Below are positions 34,814-44,054 of a DNA stretch of 64,000 nt, one piece after another. The stretch is from JBALVT01 sp965262875 (lineage in GTDB: Bacteria > Pseudomonadota > Gammaproteobacteria > Pseudomonadales > Halieaceae). Under the pieces are notes generated by a model. The model had not been told where the DNA came from and did not search any database. It saw nothing but the letters and a program-made list of their open reading frames with translations. The DNA is taken from assembly GCA_965262875.1 (NCBI GenBank), contig OZ253569.1, positions 3,844,001-3,908,000 on the forward strand, read 5' to 3'. Position 1 is the first letter of the stretch. Each line of letters opens with the position of its first letter. The position numbers and the translations under genes were made by a program.

Positions 34814-35671
34814 ATGACAAAAACAACCACAACCCTATCCGCAATTGCGGGATTAACACTGGCCTTGGCATCCGTCTCATCCCAGAGTGCTATTTGGAGT
34901 ACCTCTGAGATACATTTTCAATATGGTGATATTGAAAACCCCTTCCAGGGTGGCGGCAGTGACGCTGAAACGGGCGGCACCAGCATCGCTACCTTTCAAC
35001 ATGCCAGCGGATGGGCCTACGGTGATAACTTCTTCTTCTTTGACTACCTGAATTATGGAGATTCAGATGTAGACGAAGCCAATGGCGGCCGAGACAATGC
35101 CGAGTTGTACGGTGAGTTGTACTCCAACTTTAGCCTGAACGCGATCACCGGTAAGGATCTGAGCTTTGCATTCGTAAAGGACATTGGTGTAATCGCGGGC
35201 TTTAACTTCGCCGCAGAGGTTGACAACGTCTACTACCTGCCTGGTATTCGCTTTGATCTCGCACTGCCCGGATTTGCCTTCGCTCACCTGGATATTACAG
35301 CCTACATTCAGGACACCGCCAGTAACGTCGGTGGCGGGGTTTCGATTCGAGAAGATGACAGCTTCATGGTAGATTTCAACTGGGCTTACCCTTTTAAAAT
35401 TGGCAATACCAGCTGGAGTATCGAAGGTCACGTAGAATACATTGATGGCGTCGACTCAGATATTTCGATCCCTGGTGTTGGTACAATTGCGGGAGAGCGA
35501 GAGAGCTGGATTCTTGCTCAACCGCAGCTGCGTTTGGACTTGGGAGAGGCCCTCTTTGACACCGCAGGCAGCTTTTTTGTGGGTATTGAGTATCAGTACT
35601 GGAAGAACAAACTGGGCGACAAGGATACCGACGAAAATGTCGTTCAAGCTTTGGTCGTATGGCGTTTGTAA
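34814..35671 (+). CDS. Tsx-like nucleoside-specific outer-membrane channel
   Basis: 285 residues. A signal peptide (AIAGLTLALASVSSQSA) is followed by a beta-barrel beginning IWSTSEIHFQYGD, which resembles the Tsx family N-terminus; later segments (NFFFFDYLNYGDSD, then PQLRLDLGEAL and FFVGIEYQYWKNK) are also Tsx-like. It ends with a hydrophobic strand (VVQALVVWRL). It would let purine nucleosides or bases cross the outer membrane and pairs functionally with the ABC importer. Start ATG 34814 is preceded by AACGGAG. Confidence 0.82.
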   Translation: MTKTTTTLSAIAGLTLALASVSSQSAIWSTSEIHFQYGDIENPFQGGGSDAETGGTSIATFQHASGWAYGDNFFFFDYLNYGDSDVDEANGGRDNAELYGELYSNFSLNAITGKDLSFAFVKDIGVIAGFNFAAEVDNVYYLPGIRFDLALPGFAFAHLDITAYIQDTASNVGGGVSIREDDSFMVDFNWAYPFKIGNTSWSIEGHVEYIDGVDSDISIPGVGTIAGERESWILAQPQLRLDLGEALFDTAGSFFVGIEYQYWKNKLGDKDTDENVVQALVVWRL

Positions 35672-35698
35672 ACATAAACGTTGCGTGATTGATGAAGA

Positions 35699-35730
35699 AT
35701 GCTGCCCTTGAAGGGGTGGGTTTTTTTTGG
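35699..35730 (+). terminator. Possible weak terminator after the tsx-like gene
   Basis: A short hairpin (CCC-TTGAA-GGG) is followed by GTGGG and a run of eight T. The stem is short, so read-through into the deaminase gene is likely and this may act as an attenuator at most. Confidence 0.3.
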
Positions 35731-35759
35731 GAATTAGAAATCAGGATTAGGTTGGCTTT

Positions 35760-37121
35760 ATGATCAAGCACCCAGGCCCCACCAGGACATGGATTAAGAA
35801 TCCCCTCGCCATTCTTTGTGATTCGGATGCCGGTGGTGGCATTGTGATCGCCGATGGGATTGTCGAGCAATTGATCGGGGCCGGTGGCCAGCCCGGTATT
35901 AAGTGTGACTACGAATTCGATGCAAGTGATCACGTGGTTTTACCGGGTCTGATTAATACGCACCACCATTTCTACCAGACGCTTACTCGTGTGCACCGCG
36001 ATGCATTGGGCAAGCCTCTATTTCCGTGGCTGCAATCCCTGTACCCCGTCTGGGCGAAGCTGACCCCGGAGCACGTGGAACTTTCCACTCGCCTGGCTCT
36101 GGTTGAATTACTTTTGTCCGGGTGTACCACGGCGGCAGATCACCATTATCTGTTTCCGTCGGGTCTGGAAAATGCGATAGATATTCAGGCGGAAGTAGTT
36201 CAGGACATTGGAATGCGCGCGCTGTTGACCCGAGGCTCTATGAGCCTGAGTCAGAAGGACGGCGGCTTACCTCCCGACACCGTGGTGCAGGATGAAGATA
36301 CGATCATGGCCGACAGTGAGCGCCTGGTAAATCGTTACCATCAGTCGGGGGAGGGCGCTATGCTACAAATTGCGCTGGCGCCCTGTTCGCCCTTTTCAGT
36401 GACCCGGGAAATTATGCAGGCCTCGTCAGAGCTCGCGCATAAAATGGATGTGCGCCTGCATACCCATTTGGCCGAAACCCACGACGAGACAGCCTTCTGC
36501 CTGGCAATGTTTGGCCTGCGCCCGCTGGATTACCTTGAGGACACGGGTTGGCTTAATGACAGAGTGTGGCTTGCCCACGGTATTCATTTTGATGAGAGCG
36601 AGGCCAAGCGTTTGGGTGAGAATGGAGTGGGTATTTGCCATTGTCCGTCATCCAATATGATTCTCTCCTCAGGGATATGTCCTACCGCGAGCCTGGAGTC
36701 AGCCGGATCTCCGGTTGGCCTTGGGGTGGATGGCTCTGCCTCCAATGACGGCTCCAACATGATTGGAGAAGTGAGAATGGCATTCTTGTTGCAGCGCCTG
36801 CAGCACGGAGCTGAAAACGTTGGTCATCTCGACGCCTTGCGTTGGGCGACCCAGGGATCGGCCAGATGTCTTGGTCGTGATGACATTGGCAAAATTGCCC
36901 CGGGTAAGCAGGCCGATCTAGCGATGTTCAAGTTGGATGAGCTTCGGTTTTCAGGTAGTGGAGATCCCTTGGCCGCCCTGGTGCTCTGCGGCGCTTACCG
37001 CGCCGATGGAGTCATGGTGAAGGGGCAATGGTTGGTTGAGAATGGGGAGTATCTGGGAGGGGATATAAATCTGTTAATGGAGCGTCATCAGGATTCGGCG
37101 AGAGCGCTTCACGAAGTATAG
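35760..37121 (+). CDS. Probable 8-oxoguanine deaminase
   Basis: 453-residue amidohydrolase of the cytosine deaminase/8-oxoguanine deaminase group. Metal-site motifs are VLPGLINTHHHFYQTLTR, HTHLAETHDET, WLAHGIHFDESEA, CHCPSSNMILSSG and GLGVDGSASNDGSNM. The HHHFYQ and SASNDGSNM stretches are typical of 8-oxoguanine deaminase, but triazine or other aminohydrolases of this group share much of this, so the substrate is inferred from homology and context. Its product would be urate, entering the pathway at puuD without xanthine dehydrogenase. Same direction as the importer operon, 88 bp after the porin. Confidence 0.8.
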   Translation: MIKHPGPTRTWIKNPLAILCDSDAGGGIVIADGIVEQLIGAGGQPGIKCDYEFDASDHVVLPGLINTHHHFYQTLTRVHRDALGKPLFPWLQSLYPVWAKLTPEHVELSTRLALVELLLSGCTTAADHHYLFPSGLENAIDIQAEVVQDIGMRALLTRGSMSLSQKDGGLPPDTVVQDEDTIMADSERLVNRYHQSGEGAMLQIALAPCSPFSVTREIMQASSELAHKMDVRLHTHLAETHDETAFCLAMFGLRPLDYLEDTGWLNDRVWLAHGIHFDESEAKRLGENGVGICHCPSSNMILSSGICPTASLESAGSPVGLGVDGSASNDGSNMIGEVRMAFLLQRLQHGAENVGHLDALRWATQGSARCLGRDDIGKIAPGKQADLAMFKLDELRFSGSGDPLAALVLCGAYRADGVMVKGQWLVENGEYLGGDINLLMERHQDSARALHEV

Positions 37122-37255
37122 AATGTTCCAGATCTTTGCGTAGGGGTTTTGGAAGTACACCTGTCACTTTTTCAATCACGTCGAAAAGTGGACAGATGGT
37201 TTGGATCTTGGCGTTGGCCGATTATGGGTCTCCTTCAACTCCAGGGACAACCGCC

Positions 37256-37456
37256 ATGAACGCAGCCCGCAATATTGAATATCAGATTACACGCCAGTTA
37301 CTTCTGCGCCGGGAAGAGCGGTCCCGAAACAATTCTGTTAACAAGGTGATTAAAGCCCTCACCGCCGTCGCGGGGACCGTTATTCTCGCAGTGTGCGTTC
37401 CGGAACTACTGCTGCCAATATTTTTTGCTTCGGCTGTCGTTATCCTCGGGATTTGA
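37256..37456 (+). CDS. Small hypothetical membrane protein
   Basis: 66 residues from ATG 37256; an in-frame start at 37136 gives a longer form without support. The N-terminal half is basic (ITRQLLLRREERSRN). The C-terminal half is hydrophobic, with one or two membrane helices (ALTAVAGTVILAVCVPELLL, PIFFASAVVILGI). Not recognised as any family. It is convergent with the DUF1232 gene, 4 bp apart, and may not be a real gene. Confidence 0.35.
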   Translation: MNAARNIEYQITRQLLLRREERSRNNSVNKVIKALTAVAGTVILAVCVPELLLPIFFASAVVILGI

Positions 37457-37460
37457 GCGC

Positions 37461-37802
37461 TTAGTCACCAAACCAATCCTGTATTTTCAGGGCGGCCTTG
37501 TCGCGAACTTCATCGTTGATGTAAGTCGCGACAGCCGCCAGTGCTAAAGCCAGAACGCCTAGATCATCGGCGTATCCAACAGCGGGGGTCAAATCGACAA
37601 TCGCATCCAGGGGGGCAATAAAATATCCCAGTGAGCCAATGATTGTGGCCTTGGCCCAGGCTGGAGTATTTTCCTGGTTGCCTGCGTAATACAGTAGAAG
37701 CGCTTTTTCGACGACTTCTTTGCCCGCAGATTTCGCGTAGTTTTTTAGCTTGTCCCAGAAACCGCCTTCGGAGAAGGCGTCCTCAAACTCGTTGTTACTC
37801 AT
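37461..37802 (-). CDS. DUF1232 (YkvA-like) membrane protein
   Basis: 113 residues. The DUF1232 signature is at about 55-85: IIGSLGYFIAPLDAIVDLTP, then VGYADDLGVLALALAAV. Function is unknown for the family. Its ATG overlaps the stop of the upstream DUF3604 gene by 4 bases, so the two are translationally coupled. Confidence 0.85.
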   Translation of the reverse strand: MSNNEFEDAFSEGGFWDKLKNYAKSAGKEVVEKALLLYYAGNQENTPAWAKATIIGSLGYFIAPLDAIVDLTPAVGYADDLGVLALALAAVATYINDEVRDKAALKIQDWFGD

Positions 37803-39817
37803 AGTGCTTCCGTATTCTTTCTATACCAGATGGGTGAGGACCATGCGCGTTCCTGCAGTGTTGCCTGAAGGTCCGACCTGGGTTCTACTCCCGCCTGTAG
37901 TGCATCCCAGGTTGACCAACGGCAGCTGGGGTTTTCCAGAACTCGCGCATAATAAAACGCTTCCTGCCCCGCTTCGAATGTGGGGTCGTGCCAAACGGTT
38001 TTTAGTTCTGTTGCGCCTATACCGGAAGTGGTTGCGCAGTCGTTGAGATCAACCTTGGCCCCATTGTCCGGGCAGCGGTGGCTGGTGGCATCGACCTCGA
38101 GCCCATCGCTACAGGCGACATCGAAAACCTGCTCAAAGTGCTCGCCGTTCTTTACGTAGCCTTTGATAATTTGCGCTCGCTGTAAAGGTTGGCCCAATGA
38201 ATCGCCCAGCGCCCACACTAAAAACCCGGGATTTTGTCCATCTTGTGCCAGAAGATCCCCACCCATGGCCACACCTGAATCGTAAGCGGCTCTGGACATA
38301 TTGGGTTGCGACAGCATCGATTCATCGAAATCGTAGCCGGCGAAGAATCGCAGCTTGATCCTGGGTCCGGAGGTGGCGAAGGTCTCTTTACGTCGAAAGG
38401 CGTCGTAGATAGCCTCCCGGGTATTTTCTTCGGCCCAGACGGCGGCCAGACCGGATGCACTCCAGGTTTCAAAAGAGGAAGAGGCGATATAGTCTTTACC
38501 GTCAACCTCAATAATTCTTGATTCGTCGGACCACTTGAGTAAGGTACCAGTGAGAAAGGAGGCGGGGGTAGATCCGCGCCTCTCTGATTCTCCGTCGAGC
38601 AGTCCCGCCTTGGAAAAGAAGGTTTCCTCATCCAGGGATGCCGCGCCGGTATGGGTATCGCTGGCACCGATCAAACCAAAACGATAGGGGTTTACCACGC
38701 CGTATTCCGCCATTGCCATGCCGCGTAAATAGGCATCGCGCACGTAACTGCCGGGAGGATCACCAGGAAGAGTGGTTGCTACTCGATAGGGCATAATTTC
38801 AAAGTTAGCCCACTCGTCATTTTTGAAAAGGATGGGATGGGTTTCTGAAGTGCCCTTTACCTGGGTGATTTCTACCAGTGGTTCGTTGCGTATTCGTTGT
38901 GTAGCGTAATCATCATCAATAGGGTTTCCCGCCCAATCAGTGATTTTGAACATTTGGCCGTTCGAACCATTCGAATTGTGCGGAATCGCCAGGCTTTCTA
39001 TTCCCTGTGCGCGCAATTCATCCATCCAGTCCCACAGTCCTTCGGGGTTTTGTGAATGGAATCGAGAGAAGGGTACGGCCGGAAGTCGAGCGCTATTTTG
39101 AAATATGACATTGCGGTGCAGGTTACCTCTGTCATCCGATGAAGACGTGAACTCGTAGGCGGCGAAAGTGGTGAATTTCCCGGGCTGATTGTATTGCTCG
39201 GCGGCATCAATGGTGTCCAGCCAAGCGGATCTTGTAATGCCCTCGGTAAGTGCAGGCTCGATACTCCCATCTGCCAGTCCTGCCAGCACATTGGGTATGA
39301 AGGAGGCAAAGGCCTTTGTGCGTCCGATGATACTGGTCTCAGTCATGTTGTCGGGCGCATTGATGTTGTGCAGGGGCTTAGCGACTTTCAGTGTCGCAAA
39401 CTCACTACTGGTATCGGCCGCTTCCTTTACAACACCTAAAAACATAGCGTGGTCTGTTACGGCATAGAAATCCAATGGCCGCTGGAGTTGTACCTCATAG
39501 CCGGATGGATGCTTCAGGCTTTCGCCTCTGGCGTAGCGGTAGGCATCGTAGGGCGTAGCTGTTGTTCCAAATGCATAGGCGTCGAAAGAATAGGCCGTGT
39601 GCACATGCAGGTCGCCAAAGTAGGCGTTGCGATCGGGATTGGCCTGCTCCCGAAGCTGGAGTATCTCGCGGTTGACTTCAAGCAGTTGATTTGGATTTGC
39701 ATGTTCACCTTCTGCGGCCAGGGGGCTGGTCTTGTTCAGGTCGGGCAATCGTTCCGAGCCGCAAGCTGCCAGTGTGGCAATGAAAATAAAGAAGCTAATA
39801 TTTTTGAGAGGCCGCAT
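37799..39817 (-). CDS. DUF3604 lipoprotein, PHP-like metal-dependent protein
   Basis: 672 residues with a lipoprotein signal ending FIATLAACGS, so probably anchored in the envelope. The DUF3604 domain starts at NAYFGDLHVHTAYSFDAYAF (about 61-80), where DLHVHT is a PHP-type metal site. Other matching blocks are DFYAVTDHAMFLGVV, AIPHNSN and GLIGASDTHTG. The catalytic activity of the family is not established. Downstream partner is DUF1232. Confidence 0.88.
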   Translation of the reverse strand: MRPLKNISFFIFIATLAACGSERLPDLNKTSPLAAEGEHANPNQLLEVNREILQLREQANPDRNAYFGDLHVHTAYSFDAYAFGTTATPYDAYRYARGESLKHPSGYEVQLQRPLDFYAVTDHAMFLGVVKEAADTSSEFATLKVAKPLHNINAPDNMTETSIIGRTKAFASFIPNVLAGLADGSIEPALTEGITRSAWLDTIDAAEQYNQPGKFTTFAAYEFTSSSDDRGNLHRNVIFQNSARLPAVPFSRFHSQNPEGLWDWMDELRAQGIESLAIPHNSNGSNGQMFKITDWAGNPIDDDYATQRIRNEPLVEITQVKGTSETHPILFKNDEWANFEIMPYRVATTLPGDPPGSYVRDAYLRGMAMAEYGVVNPYRFGLIGASDTHTGAASLDEETFFSKAGLLDGESERRGSTPASFLTGTLLKWSDESRIIEVDGKDYIASSSFETWSASGLAAVWAEENTREAIYDAFRRKETFATSGPRIKLRFFAGYDFDESMLSQPNMSRAAYDSGVAMGGDLLAQDGQNPGFLVWALGDSLGQPLQRAQIIKGYVKNGEHFEQVFDVACSDGLEVDATSHRCPDNGAKVDLNDCATTSGIGATELKTVWHDPTFEAGQEAFYYARVLENPSCRWSTWDALQAGVEPRSDLQATLQERAWSSPIWYRKNTEAL

Positions 39818-39844
39818 GGGGAGGTATCCTGTTTTGCCTTTTTT

Positions 39845-40720
39845 TTAGCCGAATAACCATGGTTCGAGTTCGGCGCGGTTTTCTACAACAATTTGTTGTG
39901 CGGTTGGGTCGGTCTTTTCTTCGTGGTATTCCAGATGCAAAAGTTTTAGCGCATAGGGAACCAACTTCGCCCGGGTAGAGATTTCCAGTACACCGTTTAC
40001 CATGCCGTAATCGTGTTCAATCACACCGCGCTGTTCTTTGCTTAATCGCGGATCAGCCACAATTCGGATGGTAATCATGGTGATCCAATCTTTGTCACCT
40101 TCGATGCCGTGTTCAGATTTATCCATTATTTCCGGGATATCCCGAAATCGACTCAACACAAAATCACGATATTCCTGGTTCTTCTCACACCAGGCTCTCA
40201 CATGCCATCGCAGGCCGGTGTGAACCAGGGTGTGGGGTACAATAATACGTCCTTCGTGGTCTGGATTGTTAATCGATACATAATCCACATCCAATCTTTT
40301 TTGTTGCCGGGCCGCCTGCAGGATAGGCCGCAGTACTTCGGGTTTTACATCGCGCACGGGCACCGACAGTGATTCGGCGTTTGCGGTGTTCAGGGCCAGG
40401 GATTCGAATACATCACTGAGCTCATTGTTGCGTGCCATTAAGTGCAGGTACTCATCGGCAGCGCCGCGAGTAACGCCGGGAGTGAAGTTTTCGGTTGGCC
40501 TGTAGCCCTTTAGATATTTATCGTACTCCAAGTTTCCAGGCCCAATCTCCCGAAGATAATTGTTAATGTCCTTGCTAGCCTGCTGGCGCCCAATCCCAAA
40601 AGTGTCACACAAATGACGTGTGGTGAGACGTCCTTCCCACAGGGCAATGGTTTCGATATAGCGATAGCGCAGAAGAAGATCCCAGCGAAAGGGCCATTGC
40701 TTTGATAGAACGTCAGGCAT
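39845..40720 (-). CDS. WYL-domain transcriptional regulator
   Basis: About 291 residues from ATG 40720, which has a GGAG site; a TTG at 40738 is an alternative. The N-terminus has a winged helix-turn-helix (LWEGRLTTRHLCDTFGIG, RQQASKDINNYLREIG). The middle and C-terminus have the WYL domain (VDYVSINNPDHEGRIIVPHT, then HVRAWCEKNQEYRDFVLSRF). WYL domains sense nucleic acids or other ligands. A 21-bp palindrome lies just upstream (40744-40764), so autoregulation is likely. No cas or defence genes are adjacent. Confidence 0.88.
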   Translation of the reverse strand: MPDVLSKQWPFRWDLLLRYRYIETIALWEGRLTTRHLCDTFGIGRQQASKDINNYLREIGPGNLEYDKYLKGYRPTENFTPGVTRGAADEYLHLMARNNELSDVFESLALNTANAESLSVPVRDVKPEVLRPILQAARQQKRLDVDYVSINNPDHEGRIIVPHTLVHTGLRWHVRAWCEKNQEYRDFVLSRFRDIPEIMDKSEHGIEGDKDWITMITIRIVADPRLSKEQRGVIEHDYGMVNGVLEISTRAKLVPYALKLLHLEYHEEKTDPTAQQIVVENRAELEPWLFG

Positions 40721-40743
40721 CGCATTCACTCCATACAATCAAA

Positions 40744-40764
40744 CATGTATACACTTTATACATG
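40744..40764. promoter_or_regulatory. 21-bp palindrome upstream of the WYL regulator
   Basis: CATGTATA and TATACATG are perfect inverted arms around a 5-bp centre (CACTT), starting 24 bp before the WYL start codon. The size and position suit an operator for the WYL protein itself. Confidence 0.55.
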
Positions 40765-40851
40765 TCGATAGTGTAGTCAATTGCTTTGTCTTATTGCAAA
40801 GTGCTACTGCAAGTTTTTTGCGATAAAATCCAGAATTGGCGCCTCAGTTAC

Positions 40852-41655
40852 CTAATTCGGGACATCCATTGCGACCCTGAATCCCAGGTCGTTTATTTCG
40901 GAAGTTTTCAGTGCGCTGGCTCTGGCGCTGACGCGAATAGACCAAGCGTCGCCCTTGGATGAGCCTCCGCGTATTTCGCGAATATCGCAGCTGCCAAACA
41001 GTATCGGCATACCATTGGGTGGGGGAGCCATATTGGAGTCGATGCAATCTTTGGTCCACTCCCACACATTGCCGTGCATGTCATGCAATCCCCATTTGTT
41101 TGCAGGGAAAGAACCAACAGGTGCAGCTGAACCGGAAAACTCTGTGCCGCAATCTGAGCAATTTGCTTTATTTTCACCCGCGTCGTTACCCCAGCTGTAG
41201 GCCCCGGAACTGCCAGCGCGTGCTGCATACTCCCATTCAGAAGCACTGGGCAAGCGGTAGTGGTGGCCGCTCTGTCTGCTGAGCCAGTCCACATAAGCCT
41301 CAGCCTCGTCGAAGGTGATACCTGTTACCGGCAAATTGTCATTTCCCTCGGGGAAATCACGCAAGTTCCCCGACAAGCTGCTTTCGAGAAAATGGCGATA
41401 CTGTGCATTGCTTACCTCAGTGGTGCCAACCGCAAGAAGATATTCAATCTTCACCACACCCATGCCGTTTTCATCGTCCTTGCCCCCTCCCAATACAAAT
41501 TGACCATCGGGAATAACAATCATACTGGGCCCAGTTCCGCCCGATCTTAAGCTGTCGTTGAAGGTATCTGAGATGTTGAAGTCCGCGCCACTTACAACAC
41601 CTGAATTCAGGGAGAAGGTGAGCAGCGTTGCAGTCCATATTTGTTTGTTGTACAT
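40852..41655 (-). CDS. Formylglycine-generating-enzyme/SUMF1-like secreted protein
   Basis: 267 residues with a signal peptide (IWTATLLTFSLNSGVVSGA). The FGE-sulfatase domain covers nearly all of the mature part: MIVIPDGQFVLGGGKDDE, VEYLLAVGTTEVSNAQYRHF-like region, LPSASEWEYAARAGSSGAYS, MHGNVWEWTKDC and EIRGGSSKGDAWSIRVSAR. The substrate is unknown; many family members are not true sulfatase activators, and no sulfatase gene is nearby. Confidence 0.85.
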   Translation of the reverse strand: MYNKQIWTATLLTFSLNSGVVSGADFNISDTFNDSLRSGGTGPSMIVIPDGQFVLGGGKDDENGMGVVKIEYLLAVGTTEVSNAQYRHFLESSLSGNLRDFPEGNDNLPVTGITFDEAEAYVDWLSRQSGHHYRLPSASEWEYAARAGSSGAYSWGNDAGENKANCSDCGTEFSGSAAPVGSFPANKWGLHDMHGNVWEWTKDCIDSNMAPPPNGMPILFGSCDIREIRGGSSKGDAWSIRVSARASALKTSEINDLGFRVAMDVPN

Positions 41656-41763
41656 AATGCCTTCCTCGATAGGGATTTTTTATTCCATGTTTTCAAGATA
41701 GACCAATTTTAGACTTTGTGCAGTTTTTGCCCAGTAGACTCATAGCCAAAGCGAGCAACCGTG

Positions 41764-42321
41764 CTATGTGGTTGGGCTTGCCGGCGCTTCGGCATACTCA
41801 GTGATATCCCTTGCCCAATCTGATATTTCGGAGAGTTCGGTGGGAACGGAGGGGTCGCAAACCCTTCTCATTGCGCTGCGTTCACCCGGATCAGCGGTGT
41901 CGCTGATACCAAAATTTTCCTGCAGGGTCTCGACATCAATCAAGTTTTCGCAGGCCAGTTTTAACTCGTAGCCTGTCGCACCGATGATCACCGCCCAGCC
42001 TACGAAGGGCAGGGCCTCACCCGCCATGGAGCCCACATTCACGGCGGCGCTGCGAAGAGTTCGTTTTCGGATGTTCGACCCCGCGGTTTTAATGAGCTGC
42101 TTGTTCTTGAGATTGGCCTTGGCGGTGCGCGAATGCAGGGTGGGGATGCTGGCGGCGGCTAGAAGGCCGGAGGCGGCGGCCTGGAACGCCCCCGAAGTGA
42201 GACTCAACAGGTTAGTTGCCAGTAAAGAGACGATCAATAAAGGAGCGAATAGGCGTCTTGGGAGTTTTAGGAAGAATAAAAGGGTTGGGCGCAGAACTGG
42301 GCGCATTGGCTGGGACCTCAC
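41764..42321 (-). CDS. Hypothetical membrane protein, 185 aa
   Basis: Not recognised. The N-terminus is basic then hydrophobic (LFAPLLIVSLLATNLLSL, about 24-41), and a second hydrophobic stretch lies near 105-117 (LPFVGWAVIIGATGY). A basic segment separates them (SRTAKANLKNKQLIKTAGSN). The first 20 codons lie inside the 182-bp repeat shared with 48698-48879. When the ISL3 inversion is undone, this gene would follow the nitronate monooxygenase gene on the same strand in the ancestral order. Confidence 0.6.
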   Translation of the reverse strand: MRSQPMRPVLRPTLLFFLKLPRRLFAPLLIVSLLATNLLSLTSGAFQAAASGLLAAASIPTLHSRTAKANLKNKQLIKTAGSNIRKRTLRSAAVNVGSMAGEALPFVGWAVIIGATGYELKLACENLIDVETLQENFGISDTADPGERSAMRRVCDPSVPTELSEISDWARDITEYAEAPASPTT

Positions 42322-42443
42322 TCAATTGCTTGTTCAAGTGAGGCCCATATTAAGCCCAGGCTCTCTCGGGAGCTACTCCTGGGGTGTCAGAGCGTTAATT
42401 CGCTCCAGGGAATCCCCGTATTCATTGAGCAGACGAAAGACAA
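42262..42443 (-). repeat. 182-bp repeat, copy A (inverted relative to copy B)
   Basis: Perfect reverse complement of 48698-48879. It contains the last 71 bases of the nitronate monooxygenase gene, the spacer behind it and the first codons of the 185-aa hypothetical gene. Because copy B belongs to the intact monooxygenase gene, copy A carries only the gene's tail. Confidence 0.95.
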
Positions 42444-42728
42444 GATTTACTACGCCAGGCCGATACTGGCCAGCCTCTGTCGGAACAGCGACTGGTCGAA
42501 TTGCAAAATACGGTTCTTGACCCAAGGTTCCACGAGTTCAGCTGGCGAGATCAGCAGAACTGGATAGGAGAAGACCTGGGTTACCGTCAACAAGTGGATT
42601 TTGTGCCTGCTCGTCCCGAAGACCTGTCAACGTTAATGCAGGGATTGCTCGACACTGCAGGGAGAGCCCGCGAAGTCACCAATTCAGAGAGTGCACGGAG
42701 TGGGGGCGAAGAAGGTAAGCCCCTTTAA
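42444..42728 (+). pseudogene. Fragment of a Fic-family protein
   Basis: The open frame begins at the edge of the 182-bp repeat with DLLRQADTGQPLSEQRLVEL, then WRDQQNWIGED and VDFVPARPEDLSTLMQGLL, which match the region just before the catalytic domain in Fic proteins. It has no start, and no HPFxxGNGR motif follows, because ISL3 copy 1 starts at 42735. It is a remnant of the inserted block. Confidence 0.5.
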
Positions 42729-42734
42729 TTAATA

Positions 42735-44054
42735 GGTTCTACTGGGAATCCTGTGGGTAGAGGTTGAGTTTTCCACAGTGGAACAGAATTGAAACTCGAT
42801 AGTTTTCGAAGTTTCTAAATCCTCGGGCAGCCGATTTTATTGTCTGAATCTTTGAATTAAATCCTTCTGCGGTCGCATTGGTGATGCGATGTTTCAAGTA
42901 AGTCATTATGTTGTCGAGATGTTTCTTTAGCATCTTGGCGACTGATATGACCGGCTTTAGACGTGAATGTGTCGCCCACCAGTACCCTTTCTTAAAGAAC
43001 GCCCGGGCTGGTTTATCGTAGCTGTAAGTCCACAGGTCAAGCAGCGTCTCTTTGATTGCCCAGGCTCGGGCAACCTTCAACCCCTTTGATTGAAGGCCAT
43101 AAAAAGTGGCTTCATCTTTTTCACTCCAGTTGTCGGGATTGCGTAACCAGGTATAGCGAGACCCGACCAGGTCATTGATACCGGCGGCTCTTAATGTTTT
43201 ATTTTCTTTGCGCCTGACTTGGTCAACCATTTTTGTAAGATAACTGACGATATGAAACTTGTCGTGAACAATAGCGGCGTTCGGTAAAGTCGCCTCAACT
43301 GCCGTCATAAATGGAACCCACATATCCACGGCAACAGCAGCTACTTCATTACGCTGCTGTTCTGGAAGCGTGGACAGCAATGCGGTTGCCGATTCCGTCG
43401 TTCTATCTGCCACGACCTCAAGCACTCTGGACGCATTCAAATCGTACAGCAGGCTGGCATAGGATTGCCCCTTGCGAAAACTTTTTTCATCGATGCCAAG
43501 GTGTTTCACTTCCTCAACAGAGCGTCTGTCCATCCCTCTTTTCACTGCTCGGGATTGAATATGATGCACCTCATCCCACGACAGACCAAGTAGTTTTGCG
43601 GCCTGTGTCTTGTTGCTGGCAGCCGACAGCACATCAATAGCGAAACGCTCAAATAAATGCGTAAAGCGTGCCTGCGTATCTGCCCACGGTACTTTCAGGC
43701 TTTTGATTCCATGCGCTTTACAATGAATACGCGGAACCTGAGCAACTAACTGCGTCTTGAACTGCATCGTATCAAGGTGTCGCCATGTGCGTTGCTCACG
43801 ATGGTCGTAAACCGAACAAAGGGCATGGCAGACACTACACGCGCCTTTCGTTCCCTTTGGTCAATCTATCTGGAGGGTAATTGATTTGTCGGTCAGATCC
43901 GGGGTAATAGCCGTGATTTTCCATGGGTCGCCAAGCCCCAAAAGTTGAGTAAACAACGCGGTATCTTTCATTTGAATATCTCCATAAAAAAAGACTCTTG
44001 TACCACATTCTTGACCATTGTTTGGCTTTTACCCATAGGAAACTCGGAAGAACC
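42735..44054 (-). mobile_element. ISL3-family element, copy 1 (inactive)
   Basis: 1320 bp bounded by GGTTCT/AGAACC with imperfect inverted repeats of about 28 bp. It is identical in length to copy 2 (55191-56510) and inverted to it. The inner flank (44055-44062, CAATTTTA) matches, as its reverse complement, the outer flank of copy 2 (56511-56518), not this copy's own outer flank. This is the footprint of inversion by recombination between the two copies. Confidence 0.93.
42739..43971 (-). pseudogene. ISL3 transposase with premature stop
   Basis: Same 410-codon gene as copy 2, but Trp39 (TGG) is TGA at 43861-43863, leaving a 342-residue open part from ATG 43767. A further difference is Gly for Trp in FFKKGYWWATH. 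Transposase motifs such as VEEVKHLGIDEKSF and VAVDMWVPFM are kept. Inactive unless a truncated form works. Confidence 0.9.

Noticed and set aside
37136..37255. Longer form of the small hypothetical membrane protein
   Set aside because: The added 40 residues have no pattern and directly follow the deaminase stop without a ribosome-binding site.
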